From Euprymna scolopes (Eukaryota; Mollusca; Cephalopoda; Sepiida; Sepiolidae), in NCBI GenBank assembly GCA_024364805.1, contig CM044488.1:47075616-47112550 (forward strand): a stretch of 36,935 nt of DNA. Direction: 5' to 3'. The notes under the pieces are model-generated. The model was not told where the DNA came from and did not search any database. It saw only the letters and a program-made list of their open reading frames with translations. Of the stretch, positions 36,727-36,935 are shown piece by piece; the first letter of the stretch is position 1, and the number at the start of each line of letters is the position of its first letter. The translations under genes and the position numbers were made by a program.

Positions 36727-36935
36727 TCTATAAAAGTGAGCGTGTCTGCGTGTCTGTGTGTCTGTCTGTGTGACTGCATGTATACATTTCCCTACGCAAT
36801 AACTCTATCAATTTAAAGTATACAGACGCGAAATTTGATATACATGGTACTGAGATCTGGGAAAATCTATGAGATCGATTTTTGGCCAGAAATTTGTTAA
36901 TGGGTCAAAGTTCAACGATTTGATCTGTGAGAACT
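36727..36935 (+). mobile_element. Non-autonomous Helitron-like element, second family, cut by window end
   Basis: It starts TCTATAAAAGTGAGCGTGTC with a CTGT/TGTC-rich tract, as at 33108, four bases after the CTAG of the previous element. The last part ('gggtcaaagttcaacgatttgatctgtgagaac') resembles the internal repeat theme of elements A and B at 5.4-6.8 kb. The 3' end lies beyond the window. Confidence 0.7.

Overview
The window reads as a repeat-dominated, gene-poor stretch of an invertebrate nuclear genome, most likely a mollusc and perhaps a cephalopod. That guess rests on AT-rich unique DNA, irritans-like mariner debris, Helitron-like non-autonomous elements with ATGT microsatellite cores resembling the 'pearl' elements of molluscs, and zinc-knuckle LINEs. 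It is not based on any host gene: I found no convincing host protein-coding, rRNA or functional tRNA gene. Nearly every protein match belongs to a transposon.

Layout. 0.5-1.1 kb: 3' end of a non-LTR retrotransposon (minus). 2.05-4.9 kb: a decayed Helitron (minus; 'Helitron-2') that keeps its hairpin/CTAG 3' terminus and pieces of the helicase C-terminus, split by an internally deleted mariner. 4.9-6.85 kb: non-autonomous Helitron-like elements, two of them head-to-tail. 6.85-15.2 kb: a second, larger Helitron (minus; 'Helitron-1'). Its N-terminal zinc-finger region, HUH Rep, Rep-helicase linker, helicase N-half and helicase C-end can be followed in order. It is cut up by a LINE fragment, a pearl-like element, a solo LTR, and a 2.4-kb block holding a long foldback and another Helitron-like element. 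15.6-17.1 kb: AT-rich dispersed repeats and an LTR-like stretch.

17.2-23.3 kb is a GC-richer block of zinc-knuckle, APE-endonuclease LINEs. The first has a proline-rich minisatellite near its ORF1 start and a 1.53-kb tandem duplication covering most of ORF1. Its ORF2 begins inside the end of ORF1 and stops before the reverse transcriptase, where the 5' end of a second, related LINE is joined. An LTR-like fossil, a 28-bp tandem repeat and a five-unit ~182-bp satellite with dimeric higher-order structure follow (to 24.6 kb).

25.3-33.7 kb is AT-rich and carries many non-autonomous Helitron-like elements (two exactly abutting), an LTR-like fossil, a ~165-bp MITE, a retroposed 345-bp element with a perfect 15-bp target duplication, and a ~370-bp tandem duplication. 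34.1-35.4 kb: a nearly whole mariner with intact termini and TA duplication. 35.45-36.11 kb: a composite minisatellite whose unexpanded paralogue lies 2.3 kb upstream. The window ends in two more Helitron-like elements.

The strongest themes are the nesting history of the two Helitrons, a recurring tRNA-like (A box/B box) module in several short Helitron-like elements, and the rearranged LINE array. I see no new cellular system. All protein assignments come from remembered family motifs, not searches.
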